Source: Subtercola lobariae (GTDB lineage Bacteria > Actinomycetota > Actinomycetes > Actinomycetales > Microbacteriaceae). From it: a stretch of DNA of 64,000 nt. A program made the translations under genes and the position numbers. This document shows, piece after piece, positions 1 through 7,630 of this stretch. The notes beneath the pieces are model-generated. The model ran no database searches. It had not been told where the DNA came from and was given only the letters and a program-made list of their open reading frames with translations. The stretch spans positions 558,001 to 622,000 of the forward strand of contig NZ_BMGP01000002.1 of assembly GCF_014640255.1 (NCBI RefSeq), given 5' to 3'. The first letter of the stretch is position 1, and the number at the start of each line of letters is the position of its first letter.

Positions 1-1082
1 TCGGCGAGGCGAGCACCTCAGAGGCGATCGACTGCGTGAACGACTTCGTTCGGCGCGGCATCAGCCTCGACGACACCCTGCGCGGCATTCACCTCGGGCA
101 TTCGGTGATGGCCAGCGCGTTTCTCGCCGCTTGTGAGGAGTTCGGCGACCCTGCTGTTCGACTGACCCAGATTCAGGCCGTCTCTGAACGCATGTTCGAG
201 TTTTTCGACGTGTTCTCGGCTCAAATGGCCGATGTCTACCTGCGCGAGACCACCCGGCGCTCGTCGAGCGATGATGCGGTGACATTCGAGCTGGTGAGCG
301 AGGTGCTGCGAAGCACCGTGCCCGACAACGCGCAGTTCGCGAAGCGAGTGGGCTACAGCCTGGCGAAACAGCATCTCGCCGTGATCGTCTGGTCGTCGTC
401 GCTCGCGCGAGACGCTGACCAGCTCGAGTTGCAGAACGCCGCGACAGACCTGCTGCGCCGACTGCATCCCACTCAGAAGCTCGTTCTGCCCGTTGGGGTC
501 GGGCGGGTCTGGGGTTGGGCGAGCCCGGCGGGGCCGGTCGACGAACTCGTCGGAGCGATGATGGCCGTGCCGCTGAAGAACGGCATTCGAGCCGCGGTGG
601 GGTACCCGGCATCCGGAATCGACGGGTTCAGACGCTCGCACCGCGAAGCCGAGGCAGCCTTCACCCTGCTGCAGACGGTGGATGCCCCCGCCCATGTGGT
701 GCCGTATGCCGACGTCGATCTGCTGTCGTTGATCGTGGCCGACCGCGAGCGCGCTCTCGAATTCGCTCGCCGCGAGCTCGGCGCTTTGGGCGACGACAAT
801 CAGTACGCCCGCGAACTTCGCGCCACGGTTGCGGCGTTCATCGACGCCCAGGGCAGCCCGCACGCGGCAGCAACCCGGTTGAACGTCTCGCGTAACACGG
901 TTTCGTACCGCATTCGGCGGGCCGAAGAACTGCTCGGCCGAGACATCAGTGAGCGCCGCGCGCAATTGCACGCGGCGCTCATGGTGGTGGCGGCGACGAA
1001 CGAGCCCAGGTCGGCAGAGGCCAAGTCAGCAGAGCCCAGGTCAGCGGAGCCCAGGTCAGGCGAGCCTAGATCAGTGGCGTGA
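1..1082 (+). CDS. PucR-family transcriptional regulator (5' truncated by window edge)
   Basis: The reading frame is open to the first base of the window, so the true start lies upstream; the first visible start candidate is a GTG at 36. The C-terminal part (about 820-960) is a PucR-type helix-turn-helix with the pattern AATRLNVSRNTVSYRIRRAE, typical of regulators that sense metabolites through N-terminal and GGDEF-like middle domains. The last 25 codons are a 15-bp repeat coding for EPRSA-like units, so the tail is low complexity and probably disordered. The gene runs tail to tail into the flavin monooxygenase on the other strand, with stop codons overlapping by 17 bp. The family call is firm; the target genes are unknown, though the neighbouring aromatic genes are obvious candidates. 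Confidence 0.85.
   Translation, partial: GEASTSEAIDCVNDFVRRGISLDDTLRGIHLGHSVMASAFLAACEEFGDPAVRLTQIQAVSERMFEFFDVFSAQMADVYLRETTRRSSSDDAVTFELVSEVLRSTVPDNAQFAKRVGYSLAKQHLAVIVWSSSLARDADQLELQNAATDLLRRLHPTQKLVLPVGVGRVWGWASPAGPVDELVGAMMAVPLKNGIRAAVGYPASGIDGFRRSHREAEAAFTLLQTVDAPAHVVPYADVDLLSLIVADRERALEFARRELGALGDDNQYARELRATVAAFIDAQGSPHAAATRLNVSRNTVSYRIRRAEELLGRDISERRAQLHAALMVVAATNEPRSAEAKSAEPRSAEPRSGEPRSVA
1002..1076 (+). repeat. 15-bp tandem repeat, 5 degenerate copies, at 3' end of the PucR gene
   Basis: Five units resembling GAGCCCAGGTCAGCG follow each other in frame and encode E-P-R-S-A-like pentapeptides up to the stop codon. The last unit also carries the stop codon of the opposing monooxygenase gene. 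Confidence 0.85.
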
Positions 1083-2283
1083 TCTGCTCTTTCACTCCGA
1101 GCAGCACTCGGCCGTAGGTCTCGCTCGAGATGCCGGGGCTGACCACCGCGTGACGCGATGCCGTGTTCAGGTCGCGCCAGTAGCGCTGCAGCGGGCTCAC
1201 TTCGGCGAAGCCGCCGGCACCCTGCACCGACATCAGCAGATCGACCGCTTCGCGGGTCTTGCGTGCGATATAGCCCGTGTCCATGCGGGCACGACCGCGT
1301 TCGATCAGCGTCAGATACACACCATCGCGGGCAGCCTGGTCGATGTTGTCGGCGCAGCGGGCCATGTGCAGCATCGCTGTGTCGACGAGTTCGGCAGCCT
1401 CGGCCATGTTTATCTGCGTCGAACCCGAGTTCACCGAGTTGTCGTAGAACGTGTAGGCGATTCCCTTGCCTTTCGCGAGCGAGCCGAGCACGTACTCGAG
1501 CGCGCCGCGGGCCATGCCCGTCATCGCGCCGGCGAGAACGATCGAGAGCGTCGAAACGAACGCCGAACGGTAGAGCACCTCGTCGGTGTGCTCGGTGCCA
1601 TACTCACCCTCGATGGCTTTGCTGATGGAGATGATGCGGTAGTCGGGAATGAAGACGTCGGTCGCGACCAGAGTGTTGCTGCCCGTGCCGCGCATGCCGG
1701 CGACGTACCAGGTGTCGTCGATGGTGAGGTCTGACATGGGAACGAGCGCCAGGCCCTGATCGATTTGAGCGCCCTGGTCGTTCACGATCGGCAGGCCGAG
1801 CAGCGCCCACTGCGAGTGCAGGCTGCCCGAGGCGAATCCCCACGCACCCGTGATGCGCAAGCCACCCTCTTCGTACGTCGCTGTGGCGGTCGGAGTGAGA
1901 ACACCGCAGACGCGGGCGTCGGGGTTGTCTCCCCAGACATCGTTCTGGGCGCGCTCGGGGAAGGTGCCGGTCATCCACCCGCACACATTGATGAGCGTGG
2001 TGACCCAGCCGGTTGCGCCGTCAGCGCGGGCGATGAGCGAGTTGATCTCCACGAAGTCGCGAACCGAGACCTCGTTGCCGCCGAGCCGCTTGGGCTGGGC
2101 CAGCTTGAACAGGCCGGCCTCGTTCAGTGCTTCGATGACGGGTTCGGCGACCCGGCGGTTGTCTTCGGTTTCAACGGCGTGTTCTTTGATCAGACCGGCG
2201 AGGCTGACCGCTCGCTCTTTCAGCGTCTGGGCGACCGCTGCGGTTTCGGTTGCAGCTTCGGGGTTCGCATCGAGAATCGTCAT
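1066..2283 (-). CDS. Flavin-dependent monooxygenase, oxygenase component (group D, HsaA/HpaH-like, acyl-CoA dehydrogenase fold)
   Basis: The 405-residue product has an acyl-CoA dehydrogenase fold: an N-terminal helical domain, a middle beta domain (around GLRITGAWGFASGSLHSQWA) and a C-terminal helical domain ending in TASRHAVVSPG. This order matches the oxygenase halves of two-component aromatic hydroxylases such as HsaA or 4-hydroxyphenylacetate 3-hydroxylase C2, which use reduced flavin supplied by a separate reductase. No reductase is seen nearby. It is divergent from the VOC dioxygenase at 2740, across a 456-bp region. A role in ortho-hydroxylating a phenol before ring cleavage is inferred. 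It could also be a desulfurisation-type (DszC) or dibenzothiophene-like monooxygenase, but the GWA/TWYVAGMRGTGS patterns favour the HsaA group. Confidence 0.8.
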   Translation of the reverse strand: MTILDANPEAATETAAVAQTLKERAVSLAGLIKEHAVETEDNRRVAEPVIEALNEAGLFKLAQPKRLGGNEVSVRDFVEINSLIARADGATGWVTTLINVCGWMTGTFPERAQNDVWGDNPDARVCGVLTPTATATYEEGGLRITGAWGFASGSLHSQWALLGLPIVNDQGAQIDQGLALVPMSDLTIDDTWYVAGMRGTGSNTLVATDVFIPDYRIISISKAIEGEYGTEHTDEVLYRSAFVSTLSIVLAGAMTGMARGALEYVLGSLAKGKGIAYTFYDNSVNSGSTQINMAEAAELVDTAMLHMARCADNIDQAARDGVYLTLIERGRARMDTGYIARKTREAVDLLMSVQGAGGFAEVSPLQRYWRDLNTASRHAVVSPGISSETYGRVLLGVKEQITPLI

Positions 2284-2514
2284 GTGACATACTCCTTCAT
2301 CTCTTCGTTGAGTGGATCAGGGTGGCGGTCTAGATCAGCCGCGCTGTGTGATCAGTCTCGTCGCGCCTGGCGTCTTACTCTTGTGCCGAGTCGCCAATCT
2401 TGCACAGCAGCGTTGGGCGCAGCGCCCTAGCGCGCCATCGTCGCGGCAGCGCACAGTCGATATCGCCCCGCACAGACGCGCCACTTCTGCACAGACGCAC
2501 GAAAGGAAACGAGC

Positions 2515-2619
2515 ATGACTCTCGCCGATAGTTCGCAAATAACACCGCGCCAGCTGCGGCGAGGTCGCCGCTTTGAGCCCCGCCAACTGGCACGAAGGGG
2601 AGCCGTTGCTCTTCTTTAA
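2515..2619 (+). CDS. Possible small arginine-rich ORF (34 aa)
   Basis: An ATG at 2515 is preceded by GAAAGGAAACGAGC, a good ribosome binding site, and opens a 34-codon frame rich in Arg and Gln that ends in TAA at 2619. It lies in the 456-bp divergent region between the flavin monooxygenase and the VOC dioxygenase and reads towards the latter. It could be a leader peptide, a small protein or a chance ORF. No family is recognised. The rest of this region holds a short GC-rich hairpin (2415-2427) and the AT-rich promoter segment before 2740. Confidence 0.3.
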   Translation: MTLADSSQITPRQLRRGRRFEPRQLARRGAVALL

Positions 2620-2670
2620 GGGAAGCTACCGTCAACTACACAGCCAGGAGGCGTAGAACATAAATCGCGT

Positions 2671-2700
2671 TTGAAAATCGCCCGTATAACGATATAGCAT
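2671..2700 (+). promoter_or_regulatory. Candidate promoter of the VOC dioxygenase
   Basis: TTGAAA at 2671 and TAGCAT at 2695, 18 bp apart, lie in an AT-rich patch within an otherwise GC-rich region. A clear AAGGAG ribosome binding site (about 2729) precedes the ATG at 2740. Confidence 0.4.
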
Positions 2701-2739
2701 AGCGAATAGCGCCAATTTCAATCTCACAAGGAGACAACG

Positions 2740-3351
2740 ATGTCAGGTAACAAGGCCACAGGCCGGCCGATCAACCCGCCGAAACTTCACCACACCACGT
2801 TCACGACGATGCAACTCGACAACATGGTGGCCTGGTACGAACTGGCAGTGGGCCTCATTCCGGCCTTCCACAACGACGAAGCCGCATGGCTCACGAACGA
2901 TGAGGCGAACCACCGCATCGCCTTCCTCTCCCCTCCCGGCCTGAAGAAGCCGGCCGATAAGGGTCACGAAACGGGCATCCACCACACCGCGTTCGAGTAC
3001 GCCACGTTCGACGAGTGGCTCGACAACTACATTCGTCTGCGCAACCACGGCATTCTGCCGTTCTTGACGCTCGACCACGGCATCACGATGTCGATCTACT
3101 ACCAAGACCCTGACGGCAACGGCGTGGAGATTCAGGTCGACGCGTTCGGCGACTGGGCTCAGTCGAAGCAGTGGATCTCGTCGGCTCTCGAGTTCGCCTC
3201 GAACCCCATCGGCACCTACTTCGACCCCGAAAAGCTGGTTGCCGCTCGCGAAGCCGGGCTCACGTTCAAAGAAATTCACGAGAACGCGCGGGCCGGCGAG
3301 TACGTGCCCGACACGATTCCGGCAGACATCTTCTTGCCCGAACTGTACTGA
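2740..3351 (+). CDS. VOC-family extradiol dioxygenase-like protein
   Basis: The 203-residue protein has a vicinal oxygen chelate fold. Candidate metal ligands are His17/18 (KLHHTTF), His81/82 (GIHHTAFEY) and Glu130 (DPDGNGVEIQVD), the 2-His-1-carboxylate set of type I extradiol dioxygenases such as catechol 2,3-dioxygenase. The conserved D-H-G-x-T-x-S-x-Y-Y segment (112-121) is also extradiol-like. Length fits a single-module enzyme plus a C-terminal extension. It has a close paralogue at 32482-33177, which is coupled to an FAH hydrolase. With the divergent monooxygenase it could hydroxylate and then cleave an aromatic ring; the substrate is not known. The start is set by AAGGAG 6 bp upstream. 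Confidence 0.8.
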   Translation: MSGNKATGRPINPPKLHHTTFTTMQLDNMVAWYELAVGLIPAFHNDEAAWLTNDEANHRIAFLSPPGLKKPADKGHETGIHHTAFEYATFDEWLDNYIRLRNHGILPFLTLDHGITMSIYYQDPDGNGVEIQVDAFGDWAQSKQWISSALEFASNPIGTYFDPEKLVAAREAGLTFKEIHENARAGEYVPDTIPADIFLPELY

Positions 3352-3371
3352 GCGCGCCGCGCTGAGCGCGC

Positions 3372-3403
3372 AGCACTGACGCAAAACAGCACTGACGCAA
3401 AAG
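3372..3403. repeat. 16-bp direct tandem repeat after the VOC stop codon
   Basis: Two copies of AGCACTGACGCAAAA(C/G) lie directly after the end of the dioxygenase gene and run into the terminator stem. Confidence 0.8.
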
Positions 3404-3466
3404 AGCGGCGGATTCACCTCAACTGAGCAGATTTCATCTGCGCTGGGGCGAATCCGCCGCTCTTTT
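3399..3466. terminator. Bidirectional terminator-like hairpin
   Basis: Perfect 17-bp arms at 3399-3415 and 3450-3466 begin with AAAA and end with TTTT, separated by 34 bp. The hairpin serves the convergent VOC and IclR genes; its right arm lies inside the last codons of the IclR gene. Confidence 0.75.
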
Positions 3467-4228
3467 CTGCAACCGCTTCGTGACGATGTGCGCTTGCTCG
3501 AGAAGGAGCCGGCCGAGGTCGGGGCGACGATCGGGGCTGAAGCGTGACTCGATGCCAGTGAGGCTCAGCGCCCAGGCCGGCCGGCCATGCTCGTCGAAGA
3601 TCGCCGCTCCCATGCCCCAACTACCCTCGACCAGCAAGCCTGGGTTCACGGCGTAACCGCGTGAGCGCGTCTCGGCGATGCGCTGCCGAACCTCGGCCGC
3701 CTGGTGCTGCGCACCCCACCGCTCGGCGAGCGACTCCCGGGCGAGGTAGCTGTCGATCTCCGTGGGCGTCAGAAACGACAGAATCGCGAGCCCCGCGCTC
3801 GCCACTCCGAGCGGAAACCGTACCCCTTCGTACAAGACGAACGAACGCACCGGAAAACTGCCCTCGATGCGCAGCAGGCACACCGTTTCGAAGCCGCGGC
3901 GGGCCGAGAGAAAGGCGCTCTCCCCCGTTTCGCGGGCGAGCGTCTCGACGCTCTCACGGGCGAAGTCGGTGATGTCGTACCGTTCGGCGGCGAGTGCGCC
4001 CATGAGGTAGAGCTCCGGCCCGAGATGCCAGCGCGCCTTGGCCGTGTCGAGGTCGAGAAATCCTTCGGCTGCGAGGGAGGTCAGCAGTCGGTGCGCGGTC
4101 GGGCGCGTGAGTTCGGCTTCGTCGGCGACCTGGGCAGTGGATACGCCGTCGGGCGAGTGCTCGCTGACCACGCGCAACACCCGGCCCGCGCGCGAGATGA
4201 CCTGAGCCCCTTGCAAGCCGTCAGGCAT
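3434..4228 (-). CDS. IclR-family transcriptional regulator
   Basis: The 264-residue protein has an N-terminal winged helix (about 10-70, with TRPTAHRLLTSLAAEGFL) and a C-terminal IclR ligand-binding domain (about 85-250, with PLGVASAGLAIL and GYAVNPGLLVEGSWGMGA). Regulators of this type (PcaR, PcaU, PobR) control aromatic degradation operons. It is divergent from the CoA-transferase/thiolase operon with about 180 bp between starts, and two similar palindromes occur in that gap, one near each promoter. It is therefore the likely regulator of that operon and of itself. The 3' end overlaps a terminator hairpin. Confidence 0.9.
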   Translation of the reverse strand: MPDGLQGAQVISRAGRVLRVVSEHSPDGVSTAQVADEAELTRPTAHRLLTSLAAEGFLDLDTAKARWHLGPELYLMGALAAERYDITDFARESVETLARETGESAFLSARRGFETVCLLRIEGSFPVRSFVLYEGVRFPLGVASAGLAILSFLTPTEIDSYLARESLAERWGAQHQAAEVRQRIAETRSRGYAVNPGLLVEGSWGMGAAIFDEHGRPAWALSLTGIESRFSPDRRPDLGRLLLEQAHIVTKRLQKRAADSPQRR

Positions 4229-4256
4229 CGGGCATCCACTTCGCGTTCATCATGTC

Positions 4257-4269
4257 TCCACATTATGGA
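4257..4269. promoter_or_regulatory. Candidate IclR operator, proximal to the regulator
   Basis: TCCACATTATGGA has inverted arms TCCA/TGGA around a 5-bp centre. It resembles a second site at 4365-4379 with the same CCAC-W-TTATGG core. Confidence 0.5.
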
Positions 4270-4364
4270 CAAGCTCAGGGGCGCTGCCCACACTGCAATC
4301 ACTTTAGTGTGAAACTTTGACAGCGGCTATCAGGTGCGCGTAGCTTCGATAGAAGAATAGTGGT

Positions 4365-4379
4365 GCCCACTTTATGGGC
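4365..4379. promoter_or_regulatory. Candidate IclR operator, proximal to the CoA-transferase operon
   Basis: GCCCACTTTATGGGC has 5-bp perfect arms around CTTTA. It lies about 30 bp before the GTG start of the first operon gene and shares its core with the 4257 site. Confidence 0.5.
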
Positions 4380-4408
4380 ATCCGTCACTAACCCACAAAG
4401 GAGTGCGT

Positions 4409-5125
4409 GTGTCAAAGCTCTGGCAGAGCGCGGCAGAGGCTGTGCACGATGTCATCCACGACGGGGCAACCATCGCAGCCGGTGGTTTCGGCCTCAGCGG
4501 CAACCCGAACGACCTCATCGAGGCGATTCGTGACAGCGGTGCCAAAGACCTCACTATCATCTCGAACAACATGGGCGTCGACGGCAAAGGCCTCGGCATT
4601 CTGCTCGAGAACCACCAGGTCAAGCGCGTGCTCGCGTCATACGTGGGCGAGAACAAGCTGTTCGCACAGCAGTTCTTGAGCGGCGAGCTCGAGGTGGAGT
4701 TCGTGCCACAGGGCACCCTCGCCGAGCGCCTTCGCGCGGGCGGGGCCGGAATCGCGGGTTTCTACACCAAGACGGGCGTGGGCACGCCCATTGCTGAAGG
4801 CAAAGAGCTGCACGAGTTCGACGGTGAAACCTACGTGCTCGAACGCGGCATCGTGGCCGACATCGCAATCGTGCACGCGTTTCGCGCCGACGCGGCCGGC
4901 AACCTGATTTACCGGCATGCCTCGCGTAACTTCAACCCGAACGTCGCCACCGCCGGCCGGGTCACCCTCGTCGAGGCCGAAGAGATTCTCGGCGAGGGCG
5001 AGTTCATCGACCCGAACATCATCGTGACGCCCGGCATTTTCGTGCAGCGCCTGATGCAGGCCACCGACCGCCCCAAAGACATCGAACAACGAACCGTTCG
5101 GCCGCGCGCCTTGACCGGCGCCTGA
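4409..5125 (+). CDS. 3-oxoacid (3-oxoadipate) CoA-transferase subunit A
   Basis: This is a class I CoA-transferase alpha subunit that moves CoA from succinyl-CoA to a 3-oxoacid such as 3-oxoadipate or acetoacetate. The signature [13 protein letters not shown] (about 27-39) and the ISNNMG and [16 protein letters not shown] segments are characteristic. The GTG at 4409 is preferred over 4403 because AAAGGAG lies 5 bp before it. The B subunit starts 16 bp after the stop, and a thiolase follows. Together they resemble pcaI-pcaJ-pcaF, but an acetoacetate-specific scoAB cannot be excluded without a phylogeny. Confidence 0.88.
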   Translation: MSKLWQSAAEAVHDVIHDGATIAAGGFGLSGNPNDLIEAIRDSGAKDLTIISNNMGVDGKGLGILLENHQVKRVLASYVGENKLFAQQFLSGELEVEFVPQGTLAERLRAGGAGIAGFYTKTGVGTPIAEGKELHEFDGETYVLERGIVADIAIVHAFRADAAGNLIYRHASRNFNPNVATAGRVTLVEAEEILGEGEFIDPNIIVTPGIFVQRLMQATDRPKDIEQRTVRPRALTGA

Positions 5126-5141
5126 GCAGAAAGAACGAAAA

Positions 5142-5831
5142 ATGGCCTGGTCACGCGACGACATGGCGGCAATTGCCGCCCGCGAACTCAACGACGGCGA
5201 GTACGTCAACCTGGGAATCGGTATTCCGACCATGGTTGCCAACCACTTGCCCGACGGCGTATCCGTCACCCTGCAGAGTGAGAACGGGTTGCTCGGCATG
5301 GGCCCGTTTCCGTTCGAAGGCGAAGAAGACGCCGATCTGGTGAACGCCGGCAAGCAGACCATCACGCTCGCGCCCGGCGGCAGCTTCTTCGATTCGGCGA
5401 CCTCGTTCTCGATGATTCGCGGCGGGCACGTGCAGGTCGCTATTCTCGGGGCCCTTCAAGTGGCCGCGAATGGCGACCTGGCGAACTGGACGATTCCGGG
5501 CAAGCTCGTGAAGGGAATGGGCGGCGCGATGGATCTCGTCGCCGGCACCCCCCGGGTGATCGTGATCACCGAGCACGTGGCCAAAGACGGCTCGCCGAAA
5601 ATCGTCGCAACGTGCGACCTGCCGCTCACCGGCGCTCGCGTCGTGCAGCGAATCATCAGCGACCTCGCTGTGTTCGACGTCGTCGATGAAGCGCTCGTGT
5701 TGCGCGCCACGGCCCCGGGCGTGAGCGTCGAAGAAATCGAATCAAAGACGGGCGCGGGGTTCACGGTCGACCTCGACCCTAGTGTCGTTCCAGACCAGGT
5801 CGTTTCAGACCAGACGGAGGTAGGCGCATGA
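5142..5831 (+). CDS. 3-oxoacid (3-oxoadipate) CoA-transferase subunit B
   Basis: The 229-residue beta subunit carries the catalytic glutamate in [12 protein letters not shown] (Glu47) and the GGAMDLVAG segment (about 127-135). It forms a heterodimer with the product of the preceding gene. Its stop overlaps the start of the thiolase (ATGA, 5828-5831), so the two are translationally coupled. The last 15 or so residues contain a short duplicated [10 protein letters not shown]-like segment. Confidence 0.9.
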   Translation: MAWSRDDMAAIAARELNDGEYVNLGIGIPTMVANHLPDGVSVTLQSENGLLGMGPFPFEGEEDADLVNAGKQTITLAPGGSFFDSATSFSMIRGGHVQVAILGALQVAANGDLANWTIPGKLVKGMGGAMDLVAGTPRVIVITEHVAKDGSPKIVATCDLPLTGARVVQRIISDLAVFDVVDEALVLRATAPGVSVEEIESKTGAGFTVDLDPSVVPDQVVSDQTEVGA

Positions 5832-7000
5832 GCGCAGTAATCGTGGGCTACGCCCGCACCCCATTCGTGAGGTACAACGGCGTGTTCAGCACGATTCCGG
5901 CCACCGAGCTCGGGGCGCACGCCATCACGGCGGCCCTCGAGAAAGCGGGCGTCTCGGCCGATTCGGTGGAGATGGTGTATGGCGGGCAAGTGCTTCAAGG
6001 GGCGGCAGGCCAGAACCCTGCACGCCAGTCGGCGGTGGGTGCGGGCATCCCGCTGACCGTACCGGCCATCACGATCAACGCGGTGTGCCTCTCGGGAATG
6101 GAGGCCGTGGTCAACGCCGTGCGCCTCATCAACGCGGGCGAGGCCGACGTGGTAGTTGCCGTGGGGCAGGAGTCGATGACGCTGGCTCCGCACGCGTGGT
6201 CGGGCTCACGGGCCGGCAAGAAGTACGGTGCCGTCGAGCTGATCGACACGATGGAGCACGACGGGCTGACCGACGCGTTCGAGAAGCGTTCGATGGGTAT
6301 TTCGACCGAAGAGGGCAACACCGAGCTGCACCTCAGTCGTGAAGAGCAAGACGCGTGGGGTGCCCGTTCGCACCAGACGCTCGCCGCCGGCGCTTCGTTT
6401 CTCGAAGGCGAAATCGTGCCGTTCTCGGTGCCTGGGCGTAAGGGCGCCACGGTCGTGTCGGCCGACGACGGGTTGCGCGCTGAGACCACCGTTGAGACGC
6501 TCGCCGGTCTTCGGCCCGCCTTCGGTTCGTCGGGTACCATCACGGCCGGCAACTCGTCGCAGATCACCGACGGCGCGGCGGCAATCGTGCTGATGAGTGA
6601 GACCGCGGCCGATGCGCTCGGTGCGCACAAGATCGCCACCGTGGTGGCGCACGCGTTCGTGGCCGGCCCCGATGTGCGGCTGCACGCGCAGCCGGCGAAC
6701 GCTATCAACAAAGCGCTCGCTCGCACGTCGTACACCACGAGTGACCTTGCTGCTGTCGAGATCAACGAGGCCTTCGCGTCGGTTTCGGTTCAGTCGACAC
6801 GGATGCTCGGGGTCGACGAATCGATCGTGAACAGCAACGGCGGGGCCATCGCCCTCGGGCACCCCATCGGAGCCTCCGGCACGCGCATCGTCGGTCACCT
6901 CGCCCGGCGGCTCGCCGCCCTCGGAACGGGTTCGGTCGGCGCGGCAGGCATCTGCGGCGGCGGCGGACAGGGTTCGGGCGTGGTACTCGTCGCGTTCTAG
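5828..7000 (+). CDS. Thiolase (acetyl-CoA acyltransferase, beta-ketoadipyl-CoA or acetoacetyl-CoA type)
   Basis: The 390-residue type II thiolase has all catalytic residues: Cys87 in the VCLSGM loop, His345 in GHPIGASG and Cys376 in ICGGGGQG, plus the NEAFA motif. It cleaves a 3-oxoacyl-CoA to acetyl-CoA and a shortened acyl-CoA. Last in the CoA-transferase operon, it completes a beta-ketoadipate-type lower pathway (succinyl-CoA plus acetyl-CoA) or ketone body use. The ATGA overlap with subunit B indicates coupling. Confidence 0.9.
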   Translation: MSAVIVGYARTPFVRYNGVFSTIPATELGAHAITAALEKAGVSADSVEMVYGGQVLQGAAGQNPARQSAVGAGIPLTVPAITINAVCLSGMEAVVNAVRLINAGEADVVVAVGQESMTLAPHAWSGSRAGKKYGAVELIDTMEHDGLTDAFEKRSMGISTEEGNTELHLSREEQDAWGARSHQTLAAGASFLEGEIVPFSVPGRKGATVVSADDGLRAETTVETLAGLRPAFGSSGTITAGNSSQITDGAAAIVLMSETAADALGAHKIATVVAHAFVAGPDVRLHAQPANAINKALARTSYTTSDLAAVEINEAFASVSVQSTRMLGVDESIVNSNGGAIALGHPIGASGTRIVGHLARRLAALGTGSVGAAGICGGGGQGSGVVLVAF

Positions 7001-7034
7001 CGGCTGCGCCCGGCGGCGGCCGTCTCGTGCTGAG

Positions 7035-7073
7035 GTCGGCGCGGTACTTACGTCGGCGCGGTACTTACGTCGG
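7035..7073. repeat. 17-bp tandem repeat after the thiolase stop
   Basis: GTCGGCGCGGTACTTAC occurs twice in direct tandem (7035-7051, 7052-7068), followed by a 5-base partial third copy, in the 157-bp gap before the next gene. Confidence 0.85.
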
Positions 7074-7157
7074 AGATCAGCCACGCTGTCCACGTATTGC
7101 GGGGATGAACCCGATTCTCCGACGAAACGACCACAGTATTCAAGGCGGGAGGGTGTC

Positions 7158-7499
7158 ATGTCGGTATCGCTTGTCGGGCACGGCGACGACTACGCCGCGG
7201 CGCGCGCTTACCGCGCGCTCGGCGCCACGTCGACGCGCGTCGAGATCTTGCGCCTCGTGCTCGCGTCGGGCGAGGTGAGCGCCGCCGAGCTCATGGCGGC
7301 GCTCGCCCTCACCCGCAACGGCGTGCACCACCACCTGCGCGCCCTCACCGACGACGGCCTCCTCCTCGAGCGGCACACCACCCACCCGCGCGGCAGCGGA
7401 CCCATCACGTACTGGCGGGCCGACCCCGACGAGGTGCTCACAATGCTCGAAGACCTCACCGCTCACGTGATGAGTGCCGCGCACCTGCCCACCCCCTGA
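7158..7499 (+). CDS. Small ArsR-like winged-helix regulator
   Basis: The 113-residue protein consists mainly of a winged helix-turn-helix (residues 18-75). The recognition helix is LTRNGVHHHLRALTDDGLL, as in ArsR/SmtB-like one-domain regulators. No cysteines are present, so it is not a classical metal sensor. GGGAGG precedes the ATG by 5 bp. It stands alone between the thiolase operon and the Clp gene, with a terminator after it. The target is unknown. Confidence 0.75.
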   Translation: MSVSLVGHGDDYAAARAYRALGATSTRVEILRLVLASGEVSAAELMAALALTRNGVHHHLRALTDDGLLLERHTTHPRGSGPITYWRADPDEVLTMLEDLTAHVMSAAHLPTP

Positions 7500-7560
7500 C
7501 GGTGTGGCGCAGAACCAAGCGTGCTTGTGCGTGCGGCTAGAGGGATGCAGCCTGGGATGC

Positions 7561-7598
7561 GCAAAAGCACCCCCACTCGAAAGCGGGGGTGCTTTTGC
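7561..7598. terminator. Bidirectional terminator
   Basis: Perfect 14-bp arms (7561-7574, GCAAAAGCACCCCC, and 7585-7598) flank a 10-base loop. The hairpin lies between the convergent winged-helix and Clp genes. Confidence 0.85.
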
Positions 7599-7630
7599 GC
7601 AACGTCGACGCGTTGCGACCGGGGTGTGGG

